From Branchiostoma floridae (Eukaryota; Chordata; Leptocardii; Amphioxiformes; Branchiostomatidae), in NCBI RefSeq assembly GCF_000003815.2, contig NC_049979.1:13145560-13209559 (forward strand): a DNA stretch of 64,000 nucleotides, read 5' to 3'. The notes below the pieces were generated by a model, which was not told the origin of the DNA, made no database searches, and saw nothing but the letters and a program-made list of their open reading frames with translations. Position 1 is the stretch's first letter; every line of letters begins with the position of its first letter. A program made the position numbers and the translations under genes. Of the stretch, positions 14,101 through 28,800 are shown one piece after another.

Positions 14101-17100
14101 GCGGGTCTTGACACCCCGATCGTCGTCCCGTTCAAACAATACTACCGCTATTATTATTGCTAACGTTATATATTATTTAATGACAGACAGTGTGTGTAAT
14201 GGAAAAATTTGGGGGGGAGGGCCATTGAAAAGTTTTTGGGGCGGGGGAAGGGCCATAGAAAAATTTTTGAGGGCGGGGGGAGGGCCAAAGAAAAATTTTT
14301 ACCAGACCCATTTTGCACCAGCCCTCCCCCCCGGTAAATATCGTTAAGTCCCTAAGCACTTAGCCTGTGTTTCACATACACAAGCTCTCGCTAGCTGAGC
14401 TAAATGACCCCCTCCTAGGGCGGCGGCAATCGTAGGGCCGGCCGCTAGGGGCGCGATTTTAGTCAGGCTACCTAAGCACTGATCTTTGTGGTCAATATGC
14501 AGTCGTAGTCATCAACATTTAAACGAATATCAATATCAATCATTTTTATCGACATAAGATTTGTATTTGGGTGAAAGTGTCAATAACAACCCTACTTGAG
14601 CACGTTGGCTGAGCCCCGCTCCACTGCTGGTTGGCCTGGCAGGTCCGCCTGGCGTCACCTTGCAGCTCGTACCCAGTGTCACAGGTGAAGGTCGTGACGT
14701 CACCATAGGCGTGTCCACCGGTGACTTGTCCGTGGGATGGAGATGAGAGTCGCTGACAGAGCTTTCCTGAAATAATCAAATCAGAAATATAGCAAAATAT
14801 CAGGCTTTTCTTCAAATGGTACACAATGAAAATTGAAAGTATTTCATCCATGCAATACACTCATACAGCAATGTTTTCACCCCGCCCATTACCCCCCCCC
14901 CCCCCCCCCCCAAGAAACTGAAGGGAGCATGTTCGCTGAGAACCTGTCCAGCCTTGGTTGGCCTGACATGTCCTACTTTATAAACGAAACACATGTAATT
15001 CATGACAGGTGGAACATAAACGGATACCAAACATGCACATTTTGATTTGATTTGCATAGTTGATACTAAAATGGCAAACCGCATGACGTTAAAAATGCTG
15101 GGAACCTGTGACATGTGTTAGTTGAAGTTAAAAATTACCATGCACAAACTATGGAAATTTATGATACATTTGCATGAAATGTAGTTCACGGAGGTATGAG
15201 TTCGTCGAATTCTAGTTAAGTCTGTTTCCTCCCACAAACATACTGGAGTCACCTTACGCTTTGCCGTGACCTCGAAATCCCACATCAACAACACATTGTT
15301 CAAAATTTCCAAAAGCTCAGCCACTTTTAAAGGCTTCAAATCCAAACTCTGTCTGTTCTGGAAACCTTGTACAAATCATTCATTCATCCCTGGTTCGAAT
15401 AGGGTGATGACGTTTGGCACAGCTGCACATGTGAAGAATTATGACTTCACAAGAAAGAATACGACTTCACTGTAGCAGGCGCTACCAAAGGATCGTCGTA
15501 CTCTTTAACTCGCAAAAAAATCGGTTGGGAGATATTGTCAGACAGGAGGCACATTAATAGACTTTAACTGTTTTTCAATGTCATTCATGGTGTTACTCAT
15601 TATATGTAATCATGTAAAACATTTCATAACGTGTACGTACGACCTTCGTAACAAAAGGAATCTAGGATCACTGAATGCTTAAACAGACGGTTTTGCTTGT
15701 CTTTTGTTCCCTACTAATTAAGTCAATGGAACAATTTAAACGAGGCAATTCGTAGTTATAGCCATACCAGGTTTAGTCATCTCAGTCATGGTCCCAAATA
15801 TACCTGTGCACTTTTGGCACGTTTTCGCATCGGCACCTACGTCTCTCTCCTTTCTTACTTAACTGTCCATTACACAGTAATTAACGTCTTATTCTCCTCG
15901 GACAACTTTCAAGGACCGCAGGGCACATTTTCGAAATTCATTCTCTTTCTGAAGGTGCTATAAAACATGCACTACTTTACGGATCTTCTCTTGGTGCCTC
16001 TTCTACAAATTTTAAGATTAGAATTTCATTGTCCAAACTGCACGTTTTCACCCTCATTAATTACAGAACTTGGATTGCACTTTCTGTGTCCTACAATAGC
16101 ACATTGGGAGGGGAGTCGGGATGTGCGCTGTTAGAAGAAAATGACCCGTCTAATTTATTCCATGTTAGACTTGCATACATTTGTTGGTTCACATAACGTT
16201 ACCTTTGTTAGTTTAAGTCTGTTTTTGTTCGATTGCAACGTTAACACAACTTGTCTTAACTTAAGCGCGCCGCCATCAATACATTCAGGCCTTCTCGAGT
16301 TATGGTGTTTACGCACACACACACAAACACACACAAACACTGCTGCCAGAGATAATAAAAAAGTGTGTTGCTTACTTGTACATCTAGGCTGGGTGCCGCT
16401 CCAGGCCCTGTTAGCCTGGCACGTGCGTCTGGAACTGCCCCGCAGGCTGTAGCCGGAATGGCAGCCAAACGTCACTCTGTTACCGTAGTAGTAGCTGCCA
16501 GATATGGTGCCGTGAGATGGAGCACTGAGGGTGGGGCATCTTATTCCTGTTAGGGTTGTAGTTATATTCGCCAGCGAATATTATGAGATTGCTTACTTGG
16601 GTCTGTATGTAGGTCAACAACATATAAGTCGAGAAATTGTGGATGGAACTTTTTGATTTTTTGTAGGTGTGTAGCGGTTGTCGAAAGGCATGCCTAGTTT
16701 GAAAATGGTTTACCTGGCGTTTTCCTACGGTACAGCAGCGAGCTTTGTATTTTTTCGAGGTTTGTTTCGAGAAGCATAACTCAAAATGCAGCTGGGCGAT
16801 TTCTACGATATTTGGCAGGTGTGTAGCGGTTGTGTAAAGGATTGTCATGTGCGAGAATGGTTTAGCTAGCTTTTACCTATGGTGCTGTATCGGGATTTGT
16901 ATGTAATTGCGTTTGTCTGTTAACACGATAACTCGAGATGTTCTACATGGATGCTAATGATATTTTGTTGATAGGTAGGGGACACAGAAAGGAAGGTCAA
17001 GTTCGATAATGGGCCTCCTGGCGACTTGTTTTGGTACTGCAAGTGAGCGTCAAAGCTTGCGCCTAAATTTTCCAGAAGTGCCATGTTCATGATTTTTAAG

Positions 17101-20100
17101 TGGTGGATAGCTGTTGGGACTAGGAGTGAATGGTGTAATTTTGGGCCCCCTAGCAGCTTGTTTGGAACTGCAGTGGGTCTTATAGTTCGTAACTTTTAAG
17201 AAGGATAACTGCAGAGGGGATTGATGGATATTCTTTGCTCTTGGTAGGTAGGTACTTAGGGTGATTATCAACATAATGAGATGCTAATTATGTAAACCGC
17301 GATCTACTTAATATAATTACTTTAACTTATACTGGAGAAGAATATCCCTTACAAAAGTGTCACCCTAGCCTGATCTCCTTCCCCTAAAAGGGCCAGTCAC
17401 AGCAAATTAACCCCCTGCCCTCAGCCTCCTGGCCTCAGCAGGGAGATGACCCCTCAACTCAAAGACAAATCAAAGGTGGAGCAGAACTAATCGCCATGGC
17501 AGACCGTGGCAGGGATGTCAGTTCCCAGTAATTGGAGATGCCTTGAATTTACAAGTTTGGATCTTTGGTAACCTAAATGCTGTTCATAGAATTTAGTTTT
17601 GAATAGCTAATGGTGAGCATGACATAACTTTGAGACAATCAAATGTAAGGAACTTATTCCTATGTACTAAATAGAGGATTGCTTCTGTTACCAATCTAAT
17701 CAGAGATGTGATTAACAGATTAGCCTGATGATGCACATGTCATTGACCTGTTAATTGTTTGCAGTGGAGAGAAGCATGAACAAGTGTCTTTAGGCTCCGA
17801 GGTTTATATTCAAACCAAGTAAGCTCATTAGAAGTCTTTCTGCTTGGAGCAAAATATATTTCTGGTGACATTATAATATGAGCCAGTGGTCAAGTGGCAT
17901 TTTCAGTCAAGGCTGGGAAGATTAGCAGTGTTAATAGGCAATCAAACAGGCCTTCTTTCTTATCATTATTATCCATGCTATGATATTGGTAGCACATTTG
18001 TTGTTAGTAGCTTAAAGAGCATGACACTAGTACTTTTTTTAGAGTCCAAATACCCAGGTCTAACAGTCAGTCAATTAGTCGACACCGGACATCAACTCGG
18101 GAAGCTTGCTGGACCCTTATAACAGTGATCCATTCATTATACTCCAAAAAGGCTCTGAGTATCTAGAGATTATTTTATGTTTGCGCATAGAGAAATGTCT
18201 CGGTACCAGAGTGATGCATGCTAGTTCTAACAGCTTGGCCAAGTTTTATAGCAGATGAGAGGAGTTACACAGAGAAATATCTGACCATCTATTACTTCAA
18301 GCCATACCAGAACTTCAAATGAAGAAGGTGAATCCTCGGGGGGTGGGGGGGGGTGGGTGTCATATACCGCCATGGCTACTGTCCAACTTCTATGAAGAGC
18401 TTGCTCCTGTAATGTGCAATATCTACAATGCATGCTTACAACATTCCCTTACAATGGACAGAAGAACTGGTAGTGCCAGTACCGAAGGTGACCAGGCCCA
18501 AAGGTCTTGAAGATTTCAGGTGCATTTCCCTAACGAGCTATCTGGGTAAGGTGTACGAGGTGTTTCTCCGGGACTTATTGCTACAGGACACAAATCACCT
18601 GATTCATTACTCTCAGCATGGTTTCAGAAAGTCTCTGCACTCATCCAGACAACGCAATCCTGGTTTGATGCGGTTAACAGTTCTCCTAATGCAAGTGAGC
18701 ATCACTTAGAACTAAATAGGTTGGTATCGTAGGGTAGAGTGACAGCAATTAGTTACTGTGCCTAGCAACCGCCGGGTCCTCTCAGTTCTGTGATATCCTT
18801 TGTCAGCTGGCCGAAGAAGGCTTGCACTGGGAGATCGAATAAACACGATATTTCGCTGTTACTCTGTTTTATAATGTTTTTACAGCGCTTTTCTATAGTG
18901 TCATTTTTAATGACACAGTCTTGTGAAAACGTTTTTTTGCTATTGGTCTGTTTTATTAAGTTTTTACTGCGCTTTTCTATAACTTTGTCATTCTAAAGAC
19001 ACAGTCTTCTGAACACGTATTTTTGCTATTACTGTGTTTTATAAAGTTTTTACAGCGCTTTTCTATGTGTCATTCTAAAGACACATTTACTTAACAGACA
19101 TACATGTATGGATATCTATAGGTATGAATAAGTCAACATATTGAGTATAGCATGTCCTTTACACTATTGGTTCTACAGTATAAGCATTTGTGGATATATT
19201 TTCCTATAACATAAACACACAGTACTGGTGCTGGTGTTCCTGCAATGAAACCCTCCCAGAGGGTCAGCCAGCCAGCAGACAGGCCGACCTGGGGTCACTG
19301 GTAGGGTTGGAGCAATTACTATGCCTGTCAATCAGCTATTTTGTCTTTGCGGGGCTATGGATGGGGGGATCTGAGTAGCCTGGCGTGATAGCCAGCCAGG
19401 TAGACTGTGTAAAATACCTCTGACTTAACTCGCGATTGCAAAACTTTACTTACTATTTTCATGAGATGGACACAAACATTCACCAAGGTAGGGCCGTAAC
19501 AATCCTTACGTATGACCCTTAGATAACCCTTAGATGACCTATTATCTAATACATAGGCCAGTCACTCAAAGTTTGTTCATTATTTCTTTTTTTACGAAAA
19601 AACTGCAATGTACATTTTGTAGAGTGATATCTTATCTAAAACTAAAGACCTAGCCTAACCTAGCCTAACTAAAGACCTTACATCCAGCTTTGCTATATTA
19701 ACATCTCGTATTAAGCTGTATTTGGTGCTTAGCTGGCCCATTATAGCCATAATTACATACATTAATCATTGAGAAACAACGACCTTCGATAAAAAATGTT
19801 TATTTGGCGAATATGTGTGTTCGAGGAACTCTAGTTAATGACATGATTTCAGTTTCCACCGATCGGACAAGGTGAGTATAAGTATTAAATCAATACGTCT
19901 ACAGCCGGGTGATGCCGATAAATGTGATAAAAAAATCGCCTTGTCAAGTTCCTCTGGGCGAATTCAAAACAGCTTTTATTACCTTTGCCAGAATGGCTAA
20001 GGTTATGTTTTGGGCTTGTGAGTCTGTGTGTCTGTGTGTCTGTCTGTTAACAGCATAACTCGAGAAGCCTTGGATGTATCCCGATGATATTTGGTAGGTG

Positions 20101-22766
20101 GGTAGGGGTCGGGAAAACGAAGGTCAAGTTCGATAATGGGCCCCCTAGCGGCTTGCTAAGGTACTGCAGCAGAACCTCAATTTTTGATATCTCGTGTTCT
20201 GGACATGCTGTGATCATGATTTTTGAGTGGTAGATAGCCCTCGAAGCAGAGAGTAAGTGCTGTGAGTTTGGGCCCCCTAGCGGCTTTTTTGGAACTGCAG
20301 GCGCCGGTTTCCTTTCAAACTTTGGATGAGAATAACTCTACAACGTGTTGACGGATCTTCATGATTTTTGGTATGTAGATAGAATGAGTGATGACTTACA
20401 TAATGGTATACTAATTATGCAAATCAGCAGCTAATTTGCATAATTAATGAGGAAAAATTATAAATCCACTACATTCCATGATAGGACTTTCAAAGTTGTC
20501 ACATATGTAGCTGGGAAGGAGAGAAATGTCGACAGATATCAATTATGCAAATGATGGCCTCATTTGCATAATTAATGAGAAAATATGTTGACGGATCATC
20601 ATGTTTTTTTGTATGTAGGTAGCGTAAGTGAAGACCTACATAATGAGATAACAATTATGCAAATCAACAGCTAATTTGCATAATTAATGAGGCTATCTTA
20701 TAAATTCACTACATCCCATGATAGGGCTTTAAAACTTGTCACATATGTAGCTGAGAAAGAGAGAAATGTCAATACATATTCATCATGCAAATGATGATCT
20801 CATTTGCATAATTAATGAGAAAATATTAACGTGTTGACGGATCGTCATGATTTTCGGCATGTAGATAGCCTAAATGAAGACTTATATAATGTGATACTTA
20901 TTATGCAAGTTAACAGCTAATTTGCATAATTGATTAAGAAAAGTTCATAAATCCACTGCATTCCATTATAGTACTTTCATCAAAGTTGTCACATATGTAG
21001 CTGAAGAAAGAAGGAAGAGAGTAAGAGGTGTATTTAAAGACTTTGAAAGAGAATAAGTCAAGAATGGATCAAAGGATCATCATGATTTTTGGTATGCTGA
21101 TAGCTTAAGTAATGCTTGATACAATTTGTTATCAATTGATTGTAAATTGGGATCTAATTTGCATAATAAATGCCGAAATTTTATAAACCAACTCCAAGCA
21201 TTTAATTATAAAGAAAATGAAATGAGTAATGCATTTGTCTAAAGACATCATTCTACATAACAAACCTGGTTTATTTGGCAAAGGTATGTGTTCGTTGAAC
21301 TCTAGTTAAAGATAAAATGAAATTTTGTGACGAGCGACCAAGAGGCCTATTTCACATATGATACCAAAGACAACAAATACAACAAATGTTTGAAGACATC
21401 ATACATTCACGAGATATTTAGGGCTTTGTAAATTTCCTGTTTCATCTTGTCTAATTGATTAGGGAAGTAAGGTTGTAATTACCGTAATCTATTTCAGTTG
21501 ATACATGTTGTATTCTTGATCTAAATTCTATGCATTGTATGTTTGAAAGTCCTATCCTTTGAAATTTTACCAATTTATCAATAGTTATACAAATTAGGCC
21601 ACAGTAACTACATTTTATGGATGGCATAAGCGTGCATTAATTTTCGCCTGATTTCAGAAAAAAAAGCAAGAATTTTTTTCTTCTGCAGGGATGGTCAACA
21701 TGACGATAAAGTAGCAAAATGAGCAAATATGTTGTGTTGTAGCCTGATAATTGTTCCTGTAGAAGTGGAACCTGCGAGGTACACAGGACTGCAGTTGAAG
21801 AAATGATACTTCTTATACCGGATAGTTGTAAACGTGGAATATGGGAGCCATGAGTGTGGTTAACAACTTTGTTGGTGATGCCAGTCTACCACACTAGTGT
21901 CACATTTGCCACACCAGTACATGTCTTGCATACAGGAATGAATGCCTTGTTGGCTCTGATACCATGTTTTGTCCCTTTTATTCTTGTTACAACATTCATC
22001 ACAACTTTATGATTGTTTCTATTTTTGAAAATGTAGCCATCTTGTTTTTTTTCCACCCATCTTGTGTTTTTTTCGCCATATCGCACTATTTTTGCAGTCT
22101 GCAGAGGATGTCATCCATAAAATTTACTTGCTGTGGCCTAACCTACATTTACATGGTGTATGCATGGTAGTCTTCACCTTAACTAAGTTACGCTTGTCAC
22201 AAGTATGAATTTGTCATAATTCGCCAATAACCAGTTTGAATATTTACACTTAAAAATGCAAATAATTTGCATAGTAAGTATCTGTTGATGTCCCCTCTAT
22301 CAAAAAGGTTGCATTTGCTATATGTATTGAACCATCTTATGGAAAACATTGGAACTATAGAATTTCCTCATTAATTCTATAACTTAGATGTGAATTTGCA
22401 TAATTGCGTAACTGAATAGTTGCTGTCTCTGTTAACCCTGTCTGACTGCCAAACATTTCCGAAAACCATTTATTTGTTAACTTCTCTTCTTTGGAAGCTT
22501 TTAACAATAACTCCCATTCAGTTCCAGGAAAAGCTGCTAGGAGGCCCAAGTCTACATAATTTTTTCATGAGCACAAGAGCTATCTACATGTTTGTACCAC
22601 TCTAATTTGATGACCGTATCGTCTTCAGAGCTTAAGGTGCAAAATCCGAAAGTTCCGCTGAAGTACTATAATAAGCCGCTAGGGAGCCTGTCATCTTATC
22701 ATTTCGTGGTCTCATCAAGGCCTACACGCATACTAAATATCGATTCATTCAGGCCTTCTCGAGTTC

Positions 22767-22825
<59 letters not shown>

Positions 22826-25800
22826 TCCATACAGACAAACAAAAGCGCTGCTGCCTAAGAAATTACCTCCATTTTTCATAGAGGTAGTAAAAAGTGTGTT
22901 GCTTACTTGTACATCTAGGCTGGGTGCCGCTCCAGGCCCTGTTAGCCTGGCACGTTCGTCTGGAACTGCCCCGCAGGCTGTAGCCGGAATGGCAGCCAAA
23001 CGTCACTCTGTTACCGTAGTAGTAGCTGCCAGATATGGTGCCGTGAGATGGAGCACTGAGGGTGGGGCATCTTATTCCTGTTAGGGTTGTAGTTAATGAC
23101 ATGATTTCAGTTTCCACCGATCGGACAAGGTGAGTATAAGTAATCAATATGTCTACAGCCGGGTGATAAATGTGATAAAAAATCGCCTTGTCAAGTTCCT
23201 CTGGGCGAATTCAAAACAGCTTTTATTAAAGAAAACATAAACTTCTTGGCAAAAGTGACAATGCAATTATGTACACTGTTGTGATACTTCCCAGCGCAAC
23301 TTTCATTGTGCTTTGTCAAAATCATGTAGTCTCTACCAGACTCTGGCCTGGCCGAATAGTAAATTATGATAGGGGCCTTTGGCCAAGTGTCTATTGACAT
23401 TTCTCTCTTTCTCAGTTACATATGTGACAAGTTTAAAAGTCCTATCATGCACTGCAGTGGGTTTATAAACTTTCCTCATTAAAGATGCAAATTATAACTG
23501 ATGATTTGCATTATGTATGGCATCCCTTAGGCTATCTACGTACAAAAAATCATGACGATCCGTCAATACATTAACATTTGAGGTCGTCATTTGCATAATT
23601 AACATGTATTGACATTTCTGTTTTTCTCAGTTACATATGTGACAAGTTTGAAAGTCCTATCATGGAATGCAGTGGATTTGTAAACTTTCCTCATTATTTA
23701 TGTAAATTTGCTGTTAATTTGCATAATAAGTATCCCAATATCTACTTCGGCTATCTACATACCAAAAATCAGGATAATCCGTCAACATGTTCATGTTTTC
23801 TCATTAATTCTGTAAATGAGGTCGTCGTTTGCATAATTAATGTGTATTGCACATTTCTCTTTCTAGCTACATATGTGACAAGTTTGAAAGTCCTATCATA
23901 GAATTCAGTGGATTTACATGTATGAACTTTCCTTATTAATTATGCAAATTAGTTGCTGATTTGCATAATAAATATTATATTATGAAAGTCATCACTTAGG
24001 CTATCTACCTCTCAAAAATCACGACCACAGCATGTTCAGAACACAATATGTCACAAATTGAAGTTTTGCTGCAGTACCTTAGGAAGCCGCTAGGGGGCCC
24101 ATTATCGAACTCGACCTTCGTTTTCCTGACCCCTACCCACCTATCAAATTATCATCACAAATCATTCCATCCATCGACCAACGTTTAAAAGATATGTACC
24201 TTCAATCTTTCGTGACAGCATTACGCAACAACAACAAATTACGAACATACAGATTACTTAAGACTACTTACAACGACGAGAAATACTTAAAGATTGCAAA
24301 CATTCGGCACAGAACAGCCATCACAAAGCTCCGTATTAGTTCACACAAACTCCACATTGAAAAAGGCCGACATAACCACATTCCTCTGGAACAAAGAATT
24401 TGCCAATACTGTAACTTGAATAAGATAGAGGATGAATGTCACTTTATTGTTGAATGTACCTTATACAACAACGAAAGAAACGCCCTTTTTGAAAATATAC
24501 AACTTATGTTTCCTAATTTCCGATACTTGAATACCACGGAAAAATTCATATTTCTCATGCAATTAGACAAGCCATACATTATTGATTCCATCTGTCCTTA
24601 TATTTATAACTGTTTTAAGAAGCGAGAAGAAGTTGAACTTGTTCATACTAGAATGTATTAGCATATGTAGAGATGATAAGATACCTTTTTCTTCTGTCAA
24701 AATTGTACCTTATCACTAGCGCCACGACCTGTACTTAGCTTGTTTGAGCACAAATGTACAATAAAGGTCATTCATTCATTCAAAATATTATCAGGATCCA
24801 TTCAAGGTTTCTCCAGTTATGTATTCCACAAATGGCCGCACACACTCGGCCCGCTACCGTCCTGGCAAAAGATGCCACGCCATTCATTTTCAAACTCGAC
24901 CTTCCTTTCCGCAACCGCTACTCACACACCAAGTATCATGAAAATCCATACACAGCTTCTCGGGTTATATGCTGGCTGTTGGCATGGATTTATGAACTTT
25001 CCTCATTAATTATGCAAATTAGATGTTGATTTGCATAATTAATATAAATTATGTAAGTCATCACTCATTCTATCTACATACCAAAAATCCTGATGATCCG
25101 TCAACACGTTCTCGAGTTATTCTTGTCCAAAGTTTGAAAGGAAATCAGTGCCTGCAGTTAAAAAAAGCCGCTAGGGGGTCCAAATTCACAGCACTTACAC
25201 TCTGCCCCAAGGGCTATCTACCACTCAAAAATCATGACCACATCATGTCCAGAACACGAAGTGTCAAAATTAAATTTTTGCTGCAGTACCTTAGGCAGCC
25301 GCTAGGGGGCCCATTATCAAACTTGACCTTCGTTTTCCTGACCCGTACCCACCTACCAAATATTATCAGGATCCATTCAAGGCTTCTAGAGTTATGCTGT
25401 TCACAAGAAAGCGGACGCACACGTTCGGCCCGCTACCGTCCTGACGAAAAAAGGCTACGCCAAGCATTTTCGAACACGACTTTCCTTTCCGCAACCGCAA
25501 GTCAAATACCAAATATCATTAAAATCCATACACTGCTTCTCGAGTTATATGCTGTTGACCTACATATACGGACACAACATGAGGCCCTAACCGAAAATAT
25601 AACCTTCTTGGCGAAGGTAAAAATGAAATTTCGTTACAAGCGACAACGAGGCCCTGCAAAAACTTTCTGTTTCATCTTGTTTCATTGATTATTGAAGTAA
25701 GGTTGTAATCATCGTAATCTATTTCCTCAGCATCTCCATGAAAATGGACATATTGTTTTGGGTGTTTCTGTGTGTGTTTAAGTCTTTGTGTGTGTTTGTT

Positions 25801-28800
25801 ACCTTCGCCAAGAAGGTCATGTTTTCGGTAGCGTTTGTGTGTTTGTGTGTAGAAAACCAGCATAACTCTAGAACGCCTGAATAAATTGTATTGATATTTG
25901 GTATGTGGATATCTTGATTAGACTGAAACGAATAGATTTTGAGCCCCCCTGCGGAATGTGACGGTACTATACCAGAACTTCCGGATTTGATATATCGAGT
26001 TCTGGACAAGCTGTGGTCATGATGTTTGGGTGGTAGATAGCTCTTGGGGCAGAGAGTAAGTGGTGTAGGTTTGGGCACCCTAGTTTTCCCCCTAGTTACC
26101 TGCATGTATGCAGGTATGGTTTTGATGCTGGTGGGAACTTTTCGGTAGCCGGGGATGTAGGGCGCTGTATCTCGTGAACGGATGGTGCGAGCACGACGAT
26201 TTTTGGTACGTGGGTTGGGGGTGGTAGCCTGACACTCAGGTTTGATTTTGGGCCTCCTGGTGTTTGAACTTGACATTGCAGGTGGCATTTTTGGTGTTTT
26301 TGGGGCACTTTTGGCGCTGTGTGTCCGGAACGATACGCGCGATTGCAACGATTTTTGGTGCATGGGTGGGGGGTTGTTGCCTGTTGCCTAGGATTGACTT
26401 TGGGCCTTGTCGCGTTTGAACTTGACCCGGCAGGTCGAATTTTGTGTCCGGGAGGGGTGTTTCCGGAGTTATTTCTTCTGAACGGCTGGTGCTGGCGCGA
26501 TGATATTTGGCACATGTGTCGGCGGTGGCTGAATAATGCTCAATTTTGATTTTGGCGCCCTTGGTGCTTGAACTTGACCTTTTAGGTTACCTTTTGTGCG
26601 GGCACGGGGCGTGCGCTGTATCTCCGGAACGCAAGGTGCCATTGTGTTGCCATTTGGTACGTGAGTTGTTTGTGGTGTCCTGGTGGTCAGGTTTGATTTT
26701 GGGCCTCCTAGTGCTTGAACTTGATACTGTATAGGTTGACCCTGTTTTAGTGTGGTTGGGGCATCCTCCCAATATCTGCTTGGTTTTAAAAACAGATTAT
26801 GGTTGGGTGTAGAACCATCATCTGGCCTGGGCTACCTTCAATGTATCAGGTTACTTAGTGGCACTGACAGTTTGCCAGATGACAGGAGTGTGCCAGATTA
26901 TATATCTGTTGGTCAGGTATAATTGGAGTTTGCTTATTACTCTTTGTGGTGTTTCTAGAGCTGTATAGTACTGAGTTTTAAGTTCCAGTACAAGTTCCTT
27001 TACCCTGTTGGCAATCATGGTTGAACTTGAACTTAAACAGAAGAAGATGCAATTTTCTAATGTGGAGGAGAACTGTATAGAGTGTGGGCATAAGAGAAAG
27101 GTATGTGTATGATTTGTCCTGTGTTTCTTTTTGTTTCTTTGGTAATGCCATTTCCATACTGTATACAGGTAATTTGTTGTTTTGGGCTAGTCATATTCGC
27201 TTGGTTTTTGGGCCTGCTTAATCTATGGTACAGGCAGGGTTAAGTGGTGGAGGCTTAGCTTTGTTCTGTTTTAAATTCAGTATCGTTTGTTGCATTTTGT
27301 CGCGGCAAATATATGATGAAATTCCCCTTCTAAGCAACTGCTCATTGGTTTGCGGAGATGTTTGCTGGGTGTTTGCTTTGACTACAACAGCTTCTGAACT
27401 TTTCAAAGCTTCCATTGCCAGCAGCTTGCCATCTATAAATGGGATTGACAAGGACATTTTTCATAGTAAATTATGCTGTTAAATTTGGCTTAGATACTAC
27501 AGGAGATTTAGGTTTGGGTTGGATGGATTGAATGAAAATATCATACCACCCTGGGGACTAACTGTTGCTGCTGCATGGGGGCTACCACTATTCTTGTTGT
27601 CTAATGTCTATGGAACTACAGATAAAAGTATCATTGGTCAAATTATGCGAGTAACATTCCGATGTCAAGTGAATAACACCCCAGAAATAAATCTTTAATG
27701 AACATCATTGGAAGAACACAAACCAAGGAGACTTAGCAGCTGCATTAGGTCAGTACATTGAAATAGGAAGATATTAGTATATCATGTGACAGAGTAACTA
27801 CATGTGCATGGGCCATCTGAGACAAAAAAAGGTAGCGTCTCAACAACTTCAAAGTACTGTGGTTGGTTACATACTTAAGAAATCCAAAATAAGTAATGTT
27901 CATCCCTGTCCAAACTTACAAATTCAGAAAATGGAATTTCAGAGTCAGACTTTTGCATGGTGCACAACCAACACAGTAAAAAGCTCATTTTTCCAACCAC
28001 GTACCACAGACAAAAAGGCAAAAATACACAATAGGTCTACAGAAACCCAATACATTTCATGCAGGCCTGAGGTCTACGAACTCTTGTTTTACATTTGTGG
28101 TCAATAAAACTTGAGAACCTCTGGATGGATTGTGGTGATATTTGGTAAGTGGATAGGAACTGGGAAAACAAAGTTCAAGGTCGATATTTGGCCCCCTGGT
28201 ATGTGACATTGGTACTGCAGCAGAGATTCAGGTTTTTGTATCTTTTGACCTGGACATGCTATGGTCGTGATACTTTGGTGGCAGATAGCTTGTGATGTAA
28301 GGAAGAAATTGTATACGTTTTAGCCCCCTAGCAGCTTGCTCTGAACCTTGATCTGCATAATCTGTATTAAATTTTACCGTCTTTGTTACCGGTGCCTGAC
28401 TGGCCAAAATGGCGAAAATCCCTTTGTTTACTTGTCCTCTTCGGGATAAACAAAAACGCCCCTTAAGTTACAGAAAAAGCTGCTAGGAGACACAAATCCA
28501 TATAGAGGCTTTAGAGGCGTTATTCGTCCATTAGCAGAGATACAAACATATTGTAAAATGTTACTCTTCCTGGACATAAAAATACACAAATGACATAACG
28601 TTACACATACAGATACGTGCAAATACAGTGCAAATCAATCAGTGCATACAATTATTTACAATGAAAGTCGTTCCATGTGGATATGGCTCTGTATGTAAAA
28701 GTTCTCTTCAAAGCGTTAGTCCTTGGTTTTGGTAGTCTGTATGTGTGATTGCTGGCATGACGTGTCTTGTAACTGTGTTGCTGTGTGACAGGAGTCAGGT

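Larger units (their letters stand above)
16565..19834 (+). mobile_element. 3.3-kb insertion of the TTA/CTAG family interrupting a duplicated flank
   Basis: Starts TATTCGCC...GCGAATA (hairpin) and ends GGCGAATATGTGTGTTCGAGGAACTCTAG in two blocks of the family 3' terminus; TTA on both sides (16562-16564, 19835-19837). The uninterrupted sequence exists beside exons 11169, 22907 and 29405. Inside are older fragments, including a LINE piece and a tandem repeat. Confidence 0.75.

Noticed and set aside
22896-23084. Plus-strand 62-codon ORF over the CCP2 exon, with equivalents at 11158, 16365 and 29394
   Set aside because: Antisense shadow of the CCP exon; recurs only because the exon is duplicated and has no domain content.
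25023-25688. 221-codon ORF
   Set aside because: Runs through several repeat modules; composition and repeats explain it.
25719-26515. Minus ORFs of 214 and 139 codons
   Set aside because: Readthrough of the diverged 145-bp repeat units at 26098-26790.
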